Assembly: GCA_030673355.1 (NCBI GenBank)
Contig: DAOVJF010000161.1
Span: 1-6,399 of the forward strand
Source: Planctomycetota bacterium
GTDB lineage: Bacteria; JAJVIF01; JAPKYR01
Reading direction: 5' to 3'
DNA: 6,399 bases
The position numbers and the translations under genes are program-made. The notes beneath the pieces are model-generated. The model was given only the letters and a program-made list of their open reading frames with translations. It had not been told where the DNA came from and did not search any database. Positions 6,291 through 6,399 of the stretch are shown here, one piece after another. The number at the start of each line of letters is the position of its first letter. Position 1 is the stretch's first letter.

Positions 6291-6399
6291 GGCATTGCAC
6301 ACTGTTTTTACCGCATTGGTTGATAATATAAAAAAGTAATGTTTATCTGGATTCGTTGACCCTTGTGACCAGACATGTAAGATAATAATGTAGAAATAA

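Noticed and set aside
6356..6391. Plus-strand promoter near the right edge (TTGTGA 6363-6368, TAATGT 6386-6391) for a gene beyond the window
   Set aside because: Weak boxes in AT-rich sequence and no downstream gene is visible to support it.

Overview
The window reads as chromosomal housekeeping and cell-envelope sequence from a diderm (Gram-negative-type) bacterium of moderate GC content. A signal peptide, one SLH domain, a coiled coil and a beta-barrel ending in Phe on a single protein imply an outer membrane tethered to the cell wall. A diheme lipoprotein implies an exported c-type cytochrome system. SLH-porins occur in several deep diderm lineages (Thermus/Deinococcus, Cyanobacteria, Negativicutes, Synergistota, various candidate phyla), so I do not name a phylum. 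I see no phage, transposon, CRISPR, tRNA or rRNA.

Layout. (1) 1-349, minus: the N-terminal 116 codons of a protein with a bacterial PH-like fold, cut by the window edge. (2) 350-725: a 376-bp divergent intergenic region. It holds both ribosome binding sites and a short antisense stretch that looks like the decayed C-terminus of a gene. (3) 726-2225, plus: an M3-type zinc oligopeptidase. (4) 2226-2470: an intergenic region with a near-consensus sigma70 promoter followed at once by a perfect inverted repeat. (5) 2471-3685, plus: a diheme lipoprotein with a calcium-loop motif and a C-terminal domain resembling the sulfite-oxidase/molybdopterin-binding fold; a strong intrinsic terminator follows. 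(6) 3752-5191, minus: the SLH-porin, convergent with the cytochrome gene. (7) 5192-5357: its promoter and leader, with a second copy of the same inverted repeat. (8) 5358-6290, minus: a PfkB/ribokinase-type sugar kinase.

The most notable signal is not a gene. The cytochrome lipoprotein and the SLH-porin are convergent genes about 2.8 kb apart at their 5' ends, yet each has the same hyphenated palindrome (arms CGTTATGCA / TGCATAACG, 6-nt spacer) just downstream of its predicted -10 box. Read in the direction of transcription, 22 of 27 positions match. The one departure from pairing in the second copy is a G-U wobble only on the transcribed strand. This suggests a shared operator or a shared 5'-leader hairpin coupling an envelope redox protein to an outer-membrane porin. 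The peptidase, kinase and PH-like gene have no evident functional link to that pair.
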